A stretch of DNA of 64,000 bases from Linyphia triangularis (Eukaryota; Arthropoda; Arachnida; Araneae; Linyphiidae): positions 1,488,001 to 1,552,000 of the forward strand of contig OZ021728.1 in assembly GCA_963978545.1 (NCBI GenBank), in the 5' to 3' direction. This document shows, one piece after another, positions 1-10,580 of the stretch. The notes under the pieces were generated by a model that saw only the letters and a program-made list of their open reading frames with translations, did no database searches and was not told where the DNA came from. Position numbers and translations under genes: made by a program. Position 1 is the first letter of the stretch; every line of letters begins with the position of its first letter.

Positions 1-845
1 TCATTTGTAATAATTCAAACTATTGCTTTTTTTTATTTTTTCTCGTTGGTAGTCTCAGAAAAAAAAAAAAAAATTCAAACTTACTGACGGCAGGCCACTT
101 AATGGAAAACGCGGTTTTTGGTAGTAAACACATACTATTGTAAGCAAATTAAAATTATTTTCGCAAAATTTGATTTTTGCTCTTCTGCACTGGGCCGGAG
201 AAAAAGCTGTCGCCTAGTGGCTGGTCTAATCCATCTTACTCTGTGTTTAAACACAACTAGGGTTGACTGCAACTAATAGCCTCGCATCGATTTTCGGACT
301 CTTTATGTAGTCTTTCTTTCTATCAAGCGGTAAATACAAGATGTCTCATCATACTACGAAATGGAAATCAATCTCAGATGTTGTTACTCCCTATTTAGTT
401 GCAGTATACTACTTAGACTATCTGTTTATGTTGCATTGTACAAGTTTTGAGGTATTATCGTTTTATTCAGGCGACCATTATTAAATAGGAAACGATAATA
501 ACATAAAAAGATAATGATATACATTTCTATTCGTATTTGTAAATTGTAATCATTACCATGAGAACTATTCTCTTAAGATTGCCTTGCCCAAAAAAAGAAA
601 AAAAAAAGGCAACACGTCAAACTGTAGTGTGATCAACAACAAAAAATAATAATTATATCTTTACTGTAAATTTCTAATTTTTATCTACAAACTCAAGGAT
701 ATAATTAATTTTGTAAAAATTTAAAATTGTTTTTGAAAAAAAAAATTATTTTTTTTTAGCCATGCACGTAACTATAAAATTAATTTTATGAAATTCATTC
801 AACTGAAATAAAAACAAATTCTCACAAATTGTAATCTTTTTGTAG
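1..845. other. AT-rich sequence, no gene or element recognised
   Basis: Both strands were read. There are short poly-A and poly-T runs and no open frame with a recognisable domain. I see nothing that supports a gene. Confidence 0.6.
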
Positions 846-2335
846 AATATATAAAACTAGCCGAAAACTCGGGCTTCACTTACGAAATACTACCTAGTGC
901 AATCAAAAGACATTCATGCATTAGCATTTTGAACGTTTTTACCCCATTTCGACGCTTGAAGCTGATTTAATAAAAATTGAAATATCTTGCTTCATCTATG
1001 CTTTCTCTCACTGACATTTGTTCCGAATATTAAAATTGTGACTACATTAAAAATTTGACATTTGAATGTATCGCGTTCGACCACTTTTCACCCCCCTCCC
1101 CTGAAAGCTCGTTATTCCACAACAGAATTATTTATTTTATGTATGCTTGTTGACATTTGTACCGAATATCGCCTTTATTTCTATATTGGAAGAGCATTTA
1201 TTTGCATATACCTCCTTTTTGACCCTTTTTCGTTCCCTTAAAGTTGGTTAATTGAAATAGGAATACTTCATATTTGTCCTTGTTGCGATTTGTAGAAAAT
1301 ATTGTGACTGGATTGAAAGGGGTACTTTTGTTTATCCCGTTTCGACCCCTTAAAGTTGGTTAATTGGAATAGTTCATTTTTTTTTTACCTTTGTCCTTGT
1401 TGAGATTTGTTACAAATATCAGAATTGTGACTATATTGAAAGTATTACTTTTGAATAGTTCTCGCTTAGAACGTTTGTCCCTTTTCGACCCTTTATATTT
1501 TTTGTTGCGTGATGAGTTCGAAAGATTTGAAGCCAAAGCAGATCAAAACTTGCAAAAATTTATTCCAATGTAACTCTTCGCAGATTCTCTTACAACTCCA
1601 GAACTTCTCGTTCTAGTAGACTCAATACAGCTCTTTTCACAACAATAGAGCACAAAACAGCAGTTAAGAACTTGACAATACAACTGCTAAAATCGCTGCA
1701 AAAGACAATACAATACAGTTCTCTTTTGGAACTCTCTGAACGCTCACTGAGACTCAGTATCTCAACTCAGTAATTTCAGTCAACTAACGGACTCAACTAA
1801 CTAATTCAACTCACGACCGGCCTTATATAGGAGTCAAACCTTCTTGAGACTTCTAGAAGTAGATATTTGGAGAACTTTCCAGATCGTAGTCGGAAAATCC
1901 TCTACATGTACATGGGGACCGAAAATGTCGCCAAATGGTCACCAAGTTTGGCGACAAAAATTAGTCACCAAAACCATCGCCAACTTGGCTCTATCTCGCT
2001 AATTTGGCGAGATTGCCATTACCATAATGTTAAATGCTCTGCTCCTTGTAAAACTCGCTTCCCAGTGTTTTCTCTGTAAAACTCGTTATCAAGCATTAAG
2101 ACACATATTGCGGGGAAGCCAAGTTAAGACGAACTATTGCACTGCCTTATGCGAAGTATACCTAGATTTTCCTATTTACAAAATTAACACTATGAAATAT
2201 ATACAAATATACAAAAATTAGTAACAATATTTAGTTAATCAAGATCGAAATAGTTTACTTTTTCTAGGTTTGTTTTTCAGAGAATTAGTGATGAGTGAGG
2301 GAGGACATTGTCTTTTGTATGTAGAGAAGATAAAG
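846..2335 (+). repeat. Family D interspersed element with internal tandem units, split by an LTR
   Basis: The left part has the family start (an 'ACTAGCCGAAAACTCGGGCTTC'-like block near 857, followed by 'TACGAAAT'). It then has several diverged units of roughly 130-160 bp, each with a TGTTGACATTTGT-like block, a 'TTTCGACCCCTTAAAG' block and 'GGTTAATT'. The run breaks at the LTR-B insertion (1503) and resumes at 2227 with 'TTAGTTAATCAAGATCG'. The right end 'AATTAGTGATGAGTGAGGG' (near 2283) matches the right end of another copy at about 38.1 kb. No coding capacity is seen, so this is a non-autonomous element of unknown class. Confidence 0.6.
1503..2226 (-). mobile_element. Solo LTR, family LTR-B
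   Basis: Read on the minus strand it starts TGTTACTAATTTTTG and ends ...ACGCAACA. It aligns by eye over its whole length with the copies at 28.7 and 53.8 kb. It interrupts a family D tandem array. ATAT follows it at 2227-2230. The 5' flank has ATAT at 1495-1498 followed by four extra T, so the target duplication is probably ATAT but blurred by a T run. A TATATAAG-type TATA box lies near 1825-1832 on the minus strand. No internal retroelement code is attached. Confidence 0.75.
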
Positions 2336-2952
2336 TCTCGTATTTTGAAAACATCTTCTCATAAATGTCCGTTGAAGGAGCAAAAGAAGCAAAGACATGA
2401 TTTAGAAAAGGTCTTGTCGTAAAGGATATTTGTGACGGAAGAGAATTCTTAACAGGGATCTCCCGATGTCGGTATTGAACCGAGAAGGTTTTTGGCATTC
2501 TTCCAAAAGGATTTACCACATAATGAGTTCAACATTTTCAAATTCATCTAACTTAAGGTAGATTGGAACTACTTAAGGGGACTTGTTATAACGGTAATGT
2601 TAATTTGGCATATTTCATGTACGTCTTTCTCAGAAAATAATTCACAGAAGAAGATTCACAGAAAATAATTCACAATAGAAGCGTAATTTTTTTCACTGCA
2701 TTATTTACCAGAACACTTTTTATTTTACTGAAGTTAGCTTTTGACTGTAATTCATTTACTTTTTTTTCTTTTTTTTTTTTCTAATGAATAATTTTTGTGA
2801 AACTCATTCAAATTTGTTAAAAATCACAAGTTTTTTTTTACAGAAATAAGTAAAACAAAAGAATAAGTCAAAACAAAAAATATATTCAAAATAACAACAA
2901 AATCTCACTTCACAATATACGAAAACATAAAAAAATGTGATAATTTTTTTTT

Positions 2953-2990
<38 letters not shown>

Positions 2991-3229
2991 TAGGAAGGTT
3001 TGCGCAGTTTTTAAGAAAAAGGTACACGAATAATGAAAAATGCAGTTTTGAGAAAAACGCAGTTTAAAGAAAACTTTACTTACACTAATAGTTACCAATT
3101 TTATTTTCAAAGCATTATTAAAAAATACTTCTAGTTGAGGCATTATTACAAATAATAAACTCAAAATAAGTAATTTATAAATTTCAGAGTACCAACTCTT
3201 CTTTAAAAATATGCGAAGCAAAACATAAC
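2336..3229. other. AT-rich stretch with a long poly-T tract
   Basis: Contains a T homopolymer of roughly 30 bases near 2957-2987. The open frame across it on the minus strand is poly-lysine read from that tract. No gene or known element is visible. Confidence 0.55.
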
Positions 3230-4050
3230 TTTCAATCCTATCAATGTTTATCTTATTAGAGCTTTACATATTTTTTTTAATTATTTTGTTTCCCAAAATA
3301 TAATAATTTTGAATATTTCTTTGCAATACATTGTTTTGATAATCGTTCTTAACAATATACAGTTTTGAATATTTAATGGTAAAATATTGCATTGTTGCTA
3401 ATGTTTATTGGCAATACATTTTTTTGATAATTTATATAAATATTTTGCAAAGCATTGTTGAGAATTAATATTGATAATGTTTCAAGAATGTTTTTTGATA
3501 ATGCTTTAAAATGTTTCAAACAAAGCATAATTTTCAATATTTATCGGCAAAATAATGTTGGCAATTGTTACTACATTACTTTGACAATGTTTTCTAACAA
3601 TATATAGTTTTTAATTTAGTTTGTTTCATAAACCATTCTTGGGAATATTTATTGATTTATAAGTAATTTTAAGATTTATAAGTATTTTTCATAAGTAATG
3701 TTTTAAGAATTTTTCAAACAATACACAGTTTTAAATATTTTTTGGCAAATATTGTTAGGAATAGCCGTTGGTAATAAAACATTGTTTTGAAAATGTTTCT
3801 AAATAATATACAATTTTTAATTTATTTTGTTTTTAAATACATTGTTGCGAAGGTTTCTTGATAATATTTTCTAACAATATAAAGTTTTTAAAAATATTTT
3901 GCGAAACACTGTTGAGAGTATTTTTTGATAATGTATTGAAAAGTTTCAAACAATATATAAAAACTATATATATTTCTTGGCAAATGTTTCTTATCAAAAT
4001 TCATATTTTACCGAAAAACCTTTGTTCTTAACAATATGTAGTTTTTGGTG
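3230..4050. repeat. Degenerate tandem-like AT repeat array
   Basis: Variants of two blocks alternate for about 800 bp. One is like 'AACAATATACAGTTTT' followed by 'AATATTT'. The other is 'GGCAAAACATTGTT' followed by 'TTTTTGATAATGTTT'. Spacing varies, so it is an old, eroded array and not a clean satellite. No homologous copy was noticed elsewhere in the window. Confidence 0.6.
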
Positions 4051-4534
4051 CTTAAGAGGACCGACCGCTAACTCCACAGCAGTCAGGTGGGCCGAGGGAG
4101 ATAAGGGATTTACCCCCCCCCCCCTCCAAAAAAAACCTCCATTTTGGGATAATCTACAATATTAGTGACATCCAATGCATTTTAATTCGACTAATACTTT
4201 CACATTTCTCCTCAAACTACGAAATTATTAATTTCCAGCTAACTATTTGTTTTCATTAATAAGTCGCTTTCGTTTTGAATCCCAGTGTCGCAGTTAACGA
4301 GCTCTCGGCACAAATACTCGCATATTGTTTAGTTTAGCTCTACTTTAATGATGATTAAATGCGCGTGCATCTGCTTTCAGGGTCTCGGCTCAAATCGATC
4401 ACTTGGCGAAGGATTTGAAACTGCACTTGGGTGAATCATTTTGCGGTAGATTCGGAAAGGAGAGAATGCACTGACATTTTTTGAGGAACGAGTGAATTTT
4501 TGACCACTTCATACAATCGTAATCTTTAAGTAAT
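4051..4534. other. Unassigned sequence with a 12-base poly-C run
   Basis: Poly-C at 4113-4124. Otherwise no gene or repeat recognised. Confidence 0.5.
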
Positions 4535-4542
4535 GATTAATG

Positions 4543-5437
4543 CAGTGATTCTTAACTTTTTTTTTTTTTGTCGCGGCACACTTTTAACGATTTCAAAATT
4601 TGGCGGCACACAAAGAAAAAGATAAGTTTAAAAGTTGTTTACTTACCTATAATACACTGCGTAAAATAGTTTATGATAATAATTTGGAATGTAAAATAAA
4701 ATAATATAATGTGTACTACAAAAAACAACAGTACGTTTATTAAGGGATTAATTACAAATGAATAATAAGAATACTTTTAATGAGAAATTTGAGCTTGATG
4801 TTTTTTGATAATTTCATTTATATTTGGTCGTAAAAATGACAACGCTACTCTCATATCGTCTTCTACATTTAACAGTCTCAATATTTTTTTCGTTTTTATG
4901 TTGGTTAATACTGAAAATCCGAATACACACAAACGGTATAGTGGTTAGCGTGCTAGCTTCTAGACCGCGAAGTTGCGGGTTCGAGTCCCGTGTAAGGCAT
5001 GGGTGTTTGTAAATGTAGGTTGACTTGATTAATGACGAATGTTTCGGCGCATTATAGCCCTCGTGTTGCTGACGGCGCCAGATAATCTGAAAACAACCAA
5101 CCAACCGAATTCACACAAATAAGATGTAGAAAGCTGTAATAATATGCGCTTTCCAAACATCAGACAACAAGACGCACACTCACACACCTGCAGGGGGTTG
5201 TATGTAAGAAACTAGAGTAAAAAATAGGTCAAAAACGAGACACAGAAATATGTAACGAAGCGGTGAAAATGAAAAATCTTCGTTACAATATTCATATTCA
5301 TATATATATATAAGTACTTTTCTTTAATTTAAACTTTACTCGTAATAAAAAAAAAAGCATTATAATTTTTTTGGCGGCACATTTTAAGAATTTGGTGGCA
5401 CACAAAAATGCCGCGGCACAGTGGTTGAGAATCACTG
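4543..5437 (+). mobile_element. hAT-type non-autonomous transposon (MITE) with exact 8-bp TSD
   Basis: The termini are inverted: left CAGTGATTCTTAAC, right GTTGAGAATCACTG, each followed inward by a 'GCGGCACAC'-type block (left 'GTCGCGGCACACTTTTAACG', right reading in 'CCACTGTGCCGCGGCATTTT'). The 8-bp flanks are identical: GATTAATG at 4535-4542 and 5438-5445. An 8-bp duplication plus CAGTG...-type ends is characteristic of the hAT superfamily. There is no transposase. A SINE (4934-5104) is inserted inside and is therefore younger. Confidence 0.88.
4934..5104 (+). mobile_element. tRNA-derived SINE (SINE-1), with TSD
   Basis: The head has RNA polymerase III boxes: A box TAGTGGTTAGCG at 4939-4950 and B box GGTTCGAGTCC at 4978-4988. 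A unique body follows (GGGTGTTTGTAAATG, then TTTCGGCGCATTATAGCC, then GGCGCCAGATAATCTG) and the tail is an (AACC)n-like run. Imperfect 15-bp target duplications flank it: CCGAATACACACAAA at 4919-4933 and CCGAATTCACACAAA at 5105-5119. These imply LINE-mediated insertion. It lies inside the hAT MITE. This copy is one of eleven in the window. Confidence 0.9.
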
Positions 5438-5445
5438 GATTAATG

Positions 5446-6164
5446 ATTAAGTAATGATTAGTAGAGGGAAACAAATCCTTACTAGGAACCACCACGAAAT
5501 ATTAAGGGGTCGAAAATTCACCCCAAAAAAGGGCAAATTTCTGGATTTTACAGAACTACAGGGCCCTCATTGGCCAATGATGACAGCCAATGAATATAAA
5601 GCATACTTCTATGTCACAACCAAAATTTGGAAACATTTCGGCCGATTCAGTTTCAGCCAATTTCGACCAAATTTAGACTCCATTTCAGAGTAAACACATT
5701 ACTTTGAAAATTTTTGAATTTTACCTATAGTTTGGGCTATAAACAGAATTAAGGGTCCCTTTTTGGACAGATTTGATAAAAAGTGACTGTAAATCATATT
5801 TATATTTTAAAACCAAAATCTGGAAACATTTTGAACCAATTTTTGGAAAAGTGATTTTTTCATAAAATTTCTTAAGGCCCTTTCCCTTTGAAAAATTTCA
5901 AAAAATTGAAAAATTCAAAAAATTATTTTTTCAGTCACATTTGGACAGAATATGAATATAAAACATATTTCAGGTCCACAACCAAAATGTGGAAGCATTT
6001 GAGCCGCTATTTCAAACGTTCAAAATTTCCCATTGCAAATACATGGGATTGTACCTTCTTTGAATTTAGACTCGTAAAGTATTGGAAGCAAAAAGTTGGC
6101 CACATTTAAGCTCATCTATAGGAGATTCTTAAAAACGAAAATCTTAACAACCACTTAATATTAA
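5446..6164. repeat. Three diverged direct repeats of about 60-90 bp
   Basis: A block reading roughly 'CACAACCAAAATTTGGAAAC' then 'ATTT' and 'GCCG' recurs near 5590-5665, 5790-5850 and 5950-6015. Spacing is about 160-200 bp. Each block is preceded by a 'GAATATAAA..CATA' segment. This looks like an old tandem array. No coding frame of note. Confidence 0.5.
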
Positions 6165-6881
6165 GGCGTCTTCTCACTTTAGGCACCTCGAAAATAAGGC
6201 TATTTTCGCGATTTTTTTTTAGAGGATTTTTGCAAACAATTATGGGATAAAATGGATCCTATATAATAAACACATCTTTCAAGTACAAGAAAAAAAAAAT
6301 ATATATTTTTTTGAACAATTATTATAATAAAACAGTAGCATCGAAAAACCCGTGTAGAAATGGCTTGTTGATGAAATTTCGGAAACTATCCGGCCGATTG
6401 TCATGAAATTTGAATGACATATTCTTCATAGTTATGGCTATAGCGCATATCATCAGATTTTTGAAATTTTGATTTGAAGTATTTTTTTTTTACAAAAAAC
6501 TGCAAAAAAACGCGTTTTTTTTTTTACTTTTTCGAAAAACGTGCGCCATTTTGTTATTTTCGCGAATATCAAAAATCTGATGATATGCGATATAGCCATA
6601 ACTATGAAGAATATGTCATTCAAATTTCATGACAATCGGCCGGATAGTTTCCGAAATTTCATCAACAAGCCACGAACATTACATTTCTACACGGGTTTTT
6701 CGATGCTACTGTTTTATTATAATAATTGTTCAAAAAAAATACAAAAAAATAAAAAATTTCTTGTACTTGAAAGATGTGTTTATTATATAGGATCCATTTT
6801 ATCCCATAATTGTTTGCAAAAATCCTCGAAAAAGATCGCGAAAATAGTCTATTTTCGTGGTGCCTAAAGTGAGAAGACGCC
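6165..6881. mobile_element. Large foldback (inverted-repeat) element
   Basis: The left end GGCGTCTTCTCACTTTAGGC and right end GCCTAAAGTGAGAAGACGCC are exact reverse complements. The symmetry continues inward with few mismatches for about 280-300 bp: 'GGATCCTATATAATAAACAC', 'GGAAACTATCCGGCCGATTG' and 'CATAGTTATGGCTATAGC' each recur inverted. Only about 100 bp of non-palindromic centre remains (roughly 6470-6570). Flanks read TTAA (6161-6164) and ATAA (6882-6885), so a short duplication is possible but not exact. There is no transposase. Both strands carry long open frames purely because of the symmetry. Confidence 0.8.
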
Positions 6882-7119
6882 ATAAGGGGATCGAAAGTTG
6901 ACCAAAAAAAAAAAGGATCTTAAATGGTGTCAATACTGATTCCGTTATTATATTCCCGATCTAATCCGGCTTGATGTCCAGAATCTGCTTCCAATCGATT
7001 GATCGACGATACTTCGGAAGATTATTCTGCGAAGATAAGATTGTCAGCGAGAGGGGAGGAAAGTTGACGAAAAGTCAATCCATCGCGGCATTAATTAACA
7101 ATTACCCAAGAGCTGATAT

Positions 7120-7692
7120 TTAAGGGGGTCCGGCACCTCCATTCGCATGCCCATGTTAAATTCAACAACTTTGGGGGCATCTCATTTAATAACCGATTCT
7201 TCAATCATTATGAAACTTTCGTAGTATAATATTTGGATACTTTTGAATACTTTAACACGAGATTTTTGTTATTTTTTAAAAATGAAAATAATTACGATTT
7301 TCTAAAAATATGTTTAAGAAAAATTATAAAATTTTAGACTAATTTTTTTTTTTTAAAGTATGCTACTTATCAATAATTCCTCGAGTTAAAAGTACTTAAA
7401 TACATTAGAGAAACATGTCAAAAAAATTTCAAGCATTTATGTCATATAGATTTTAAGCTATGTGCCCCCAAACATGAAAAAAATGGCATTTCGAGAAATT
7501 CGGCTTTGAAGTTAAGAAACATGCATTAAATACCTACATTTTGTTTACTTCAAAAGATCATTAAAAATACTTTGAAATAAGATATAATTACAAATGTGGC
7601 ATCATTTTAAAGACATAAATTTATATTTTAATAAACAGTAATAAACTCGAAATCCATAATCTGAAAATTTTTCATGTGCCGGACCCCCTTAA
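7120..7692. mobile_element. TTAA-bounded TIR element (GGGGGTCCGGCAC ends)
   Basis: Left TTAAGGGGGTCCGGCAC and right GTGCCGGACCCCCTTAA are perfect inverted repeats of 17 bases including TTAA. The interior is about 540 bp, AT-rich and non-coding. A TTAA target duplication with G/C-rich short TIRs suggests a piggyBac-type element, but TA duplication (mariner type) cannot be excluded because TA lies within TTAA. Confidence 0.75.
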
Positions 7693-7824
7693 GGGTCACA
7701 CAACGATTTGAAGAGGGAGAAAGATTGTCTTTTGAACTTAAATTATCCTGGGGGTATATAAGATTATTAATTGCATTAAAACACAATACGGTGTAATTGG
7801 TGTAGTGTGACACGGGTTTAGGAA

Positions 7825-7989
7825 GGTTGGTTGTTTTCAGATTATCTGGCGCCGTCAGCAACACGAGAGCTATAATGCGCCGAAACTTTCGTCATTAGAC
7901 AAGCCAACATACATTTACAAACACCCATGCCCTTACACGGGACTCGAACTCGCAACCTCGTGGTCTAGAAGCTAACCACTATACCGTTT
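7825..7989 (-). mobile_element. SINE-1 copy
   Basis: Same family as the copy at 4934, on the minus strand. The A-box region is partly deleted (the 'AGCACGC' segment before CTAACCACTATACCG is missing). B box is intact. Flanking duplication GGGTTTAGGAA (7814-7824) and GGGTTCAGGAA (7990-8000), one mismatch. Confidence 0.85.
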
Positions 7990-8000
7990 GGGTTCAGGAA

Positions 8001-8487
8001 GGAGAAATGGTACAAGAAAAATTACTTTGAAAGATCTCCTATCGATATTTCTGTAATGGTGCAAAAGTTAAATCAAGATTCTTTTAATTGCATTACAAAG
8101 TTGTAAGACCCTAAGGTGCCAAAATGAATATTTTAGTTTAATTTACACGAGGTATTTACAAAAAATTGAATTTTTCTTCTAATATTATGCAATTGAATAT
8201 TTGATTTACAGGGTGTCTGTAAAATGTTGGTCACATTTTAATGTTGAATAATTCTTAAAATAATGAAGATATAAACAAATTTATGGCATTTATACATAGA
8301 AGAACTCATATTTTCATTTATAGTGAAAGTTGCCATAGAAATATAAACTAAAAAATAAAGTTTTTACTTTAAATCATCCATATGTAATCTTATTTGAGAG
8401 ATTTTGAGCAAATAAACAAGTTTCTGTTCTTGGTCAGATAGTTAAAAGGAAAAAACTGCATATGTAAGAATTTAAAGCTTGTGATAC
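8001..8487. other. AT-rich sequence, nothing recognised
   Basis: No frame, repeat or structural signal that I can support. Confidence 0.5.
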
Positions 8488-10023
8488 ACGCCCGTGTCCC
8501 GTGAGTCGGTGGCTTATAAACGTGTTTTTGACCTAGATACCTTTTATATAAAACAAAAGCATAACTACTAGATTCATTATAAGTTTAAAATTATAAGAAT
8601 AAGAGGAGAAAAAAAGAGAAATTAAAATTAGAATAATTATACAAGTTGAGAGAAAAATGTAAGAATAATTACAATATTTATTGCAATTTGAACTTGCATT
8701 GAATTATATCAGTCAAACTAAGACTAATTATACCTTATAAGTATACTCTTAGTAATAAACACCAATTACTGATCACTAGTAGACTATGAAAATTACAAAC
8801 AAACAAAAAAATCATGCATTTAACTGTTATAAGTCTGCAGATTCAATTGTTCCATGAAATAACATTATCTTTTGTATTTAAATTAAGGGGTGTGCATGTT
8901 GTTACAAATGGAGCTGCATCAGAAAGGGAGGATAAAAATTTTGATAATTCCATCAAATGCGTAGCAAAGGATTGAGTCAGCACTAATTTCATTTCATAAA
9001 TTGCAAAATTATATCTTTTTGTAACAATACTATTTGGTTGGTTGTGGGTTACAATAGGTTCTTTTGCTATAATTGTGCCATTTAACATCTGTCATTTTGA
9101 TATCTGGTGATTGGCTTTCCAATTTTATTTCCCTCAATTTCTTTATAATCTGAATGAATGTAAGATTTTTTTTTTGAACAGCACTATTTCAAATCTCCTG
9201 GTACTGCTTCTTTCTTGCTCAAATTATTACCTAAAAAAATCTCAAAGACTACTCTCGCTGAATATCTGGAAGCATCTTTATTTACAGGAAATATTATTTT
9301 CGTTTAAGCTGGCCAAATTTGAGTTTTAATAGTGTCCTTCAAAATTGCGGCATAATCCCCTTTTTTTACTTACCGCCATAAAGATGTTTATAGATAAAGA
9401 TGCTCTAAAGATGTTTAAAGAAGACATTATTCTCATTCAATAACGGCCAAGCATTTCTCTTTTATGATTTGCTTAATTTTTTCGAAAAAAGGAGAACCAA
9501 CATAAGTGGATAAAGTAAGTTCGTTAGTTTTAATAAAGATATATGTGCTTAGAATATTTGGCATTAAGATGATCTTTGTTGTGAGAAATTAGCCTTCCTT
9601 TTTTTTCTAAAAAAAACCCATCTAACTTTGCATTTTGTATTATTCTTAATGCTTGCCATGTAATGGTTAAAGTTTGCGCTGAATTTATCATCATTAGAAG
9701 AGCGATTCTCTTGACGACAAATGGGACATCTTTTTTCTCGTATATGGATAATAATTTTAAAATTATGGTGAATGATGTCATATTTTTGACGTGATTTATA
9801 ATTTTTTTTAATAAAAATCAACTATTCTATAGAAAGAAAGATTCATAGTTTTTATTTTATAAAAATGGGTATCATAAATTTGATGGAACTATTTTTAAGA
9901 GATAATGATATCTTCTTTTTTTTTATGTATAAAATGAGTTTGTGGCAAAACTTATGTGGAAAAATAGTTTTTTAACAAGGTCAAATACACGTTTATAAGC
10001 CACCGACGCACGGGACACCGTTG
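8488..10023. mobile_element. Unclassified 1.5-kb DNA transposon with long TIRs
   Basis: The left end near 8489-8532 has 'CGTGTCCCGTGAGTCGG' then 'TGGCTTATAAACGTGT' and 'TTGACC'. The right end near 9978-10022 is its inverted match, 'GGTCAAATACACGTTTATAA' then 'GCCACCGACGCACGGGACAC'. Short minus-strand open frames inside (8843-9088, 9530-9781, 9564-9821) show no family I recognise. The last contains a CPIC pair (residues about 32-35) that alone is not enough for a zinc-finger call. These may be decayed transposase pieces. Superfamily unresolved. Confidence 0.6.
9797..9919 (+). repeat. Inverted duplicate, left arm
   Basis: This segment (core 'GAAAGATTCATAGTTTTTAT' then 'TTTGATGGAACTATTTTT' and 'AGATAATGATATC') recurs as its reverse complement at about 10450-10570. 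The arms share most positions over about 110 bp. The left arm lies inside the 8488-10023 element and the right arm outside it, so the locus is rearranged or two copies of one element lie head to head. Confidence 0.65.
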
Positions 10024-10201
10024 GTGTTATAAGATTGACCCATTTAAAATAATTATATACTCCACGTAACTTTACAAGCAACTAATATTACATGAAACAA
10101 AAACAGAATTATTAGATTCAATATAATTTTAAAATTATAATCTGTTTACGAGTAATAAAAAGAGCCAAAATGTGCCAAGGGTACAGAAGAAAATTGGCCC
10201 G

Positions 10202-10412
10202 GACCAATTTGCACTCCAGTGGCGCCTCTCAGGCGCCACACAATTGGATGCCAAACCACGAGAGGACCATTAGGTGCGATGCGGAAATTCGATGCAAGGC
10301 CAATGACTGTGCTTAGTTTCTATGAAGCAAATCCATAAACACCAGCCGAACCTAAAATGTCTCGAGTTGCTGATTCCTCCGCGCGAAAAAGGCCTGGAGT
10401 GCAAAGGGTTAA
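10202..10412. mobile_element. piggyBac-like MITE, left end eroded
   Basis: The right end is CTGGAGTGCAAAGGG followed by TTAA (10409-10412). The left end reads TTTGCACTCCAG, with the expected TTAACCC degraded to GGACCAA. The interior has a G/C-rich hairpin TGGCGCCTCTCAGGCGCCA near the left end. It matches the complete copy at 56787-56990 almost base for base. It is non-coding, although the left half gives a spurious open frame. Confidence 0.78.
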
Positions 10413-10440
10413 AGTAAGCAGATATAAAATTAAAAAAAAA

Positions 10441-10580
10441 AAAAAAAAAAAAAGAGAGATATCATTATCTTTTAAAAATAGTTCCATCAAACTTATGATA
10501 CCCAATTTATATAAAATAAAAACTATGAATCTTTCTATCTATAGTATTGTTAATTTTTTTTTTTAAATATGTATAAATCA
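10441..10580 (-). repeat. Inverted duplicate, right arm, next to an A tract
   Basis: Reverse complement of 9797-9919. It begins in an A homopolymer (about 10431-10453) and ends in a T run. The piggyBac-like MITE lies between the two arms. Confidence 0.6.

Noticed and set aside
846..2335. Family D as a Helitron
   Set aside because: No 5' TC / 3' CTRR ends with a terminal hairpin could be confirmed by eye.
2910..3221. 103-residue minus-strand protein
   Set aside because: Built on a lysine run translated from a poly-T tract; no domain.
4936..5000. Functional tRNA gene
   Set aside because: A and B boxes are present but the sequence does not close an acceptor stem and recurs eleven times with a shared non-tRNA body; it is a SINE head.
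6541..6883. Opposing open frames of 108 and 73 residues
   Set aside because: Both come from the arm of the foldback element, mirrored by its symmetry.
9564..9821. RING or other zinc finger
   Set aside because: Only one CPIC pair and no spaced partner residues.
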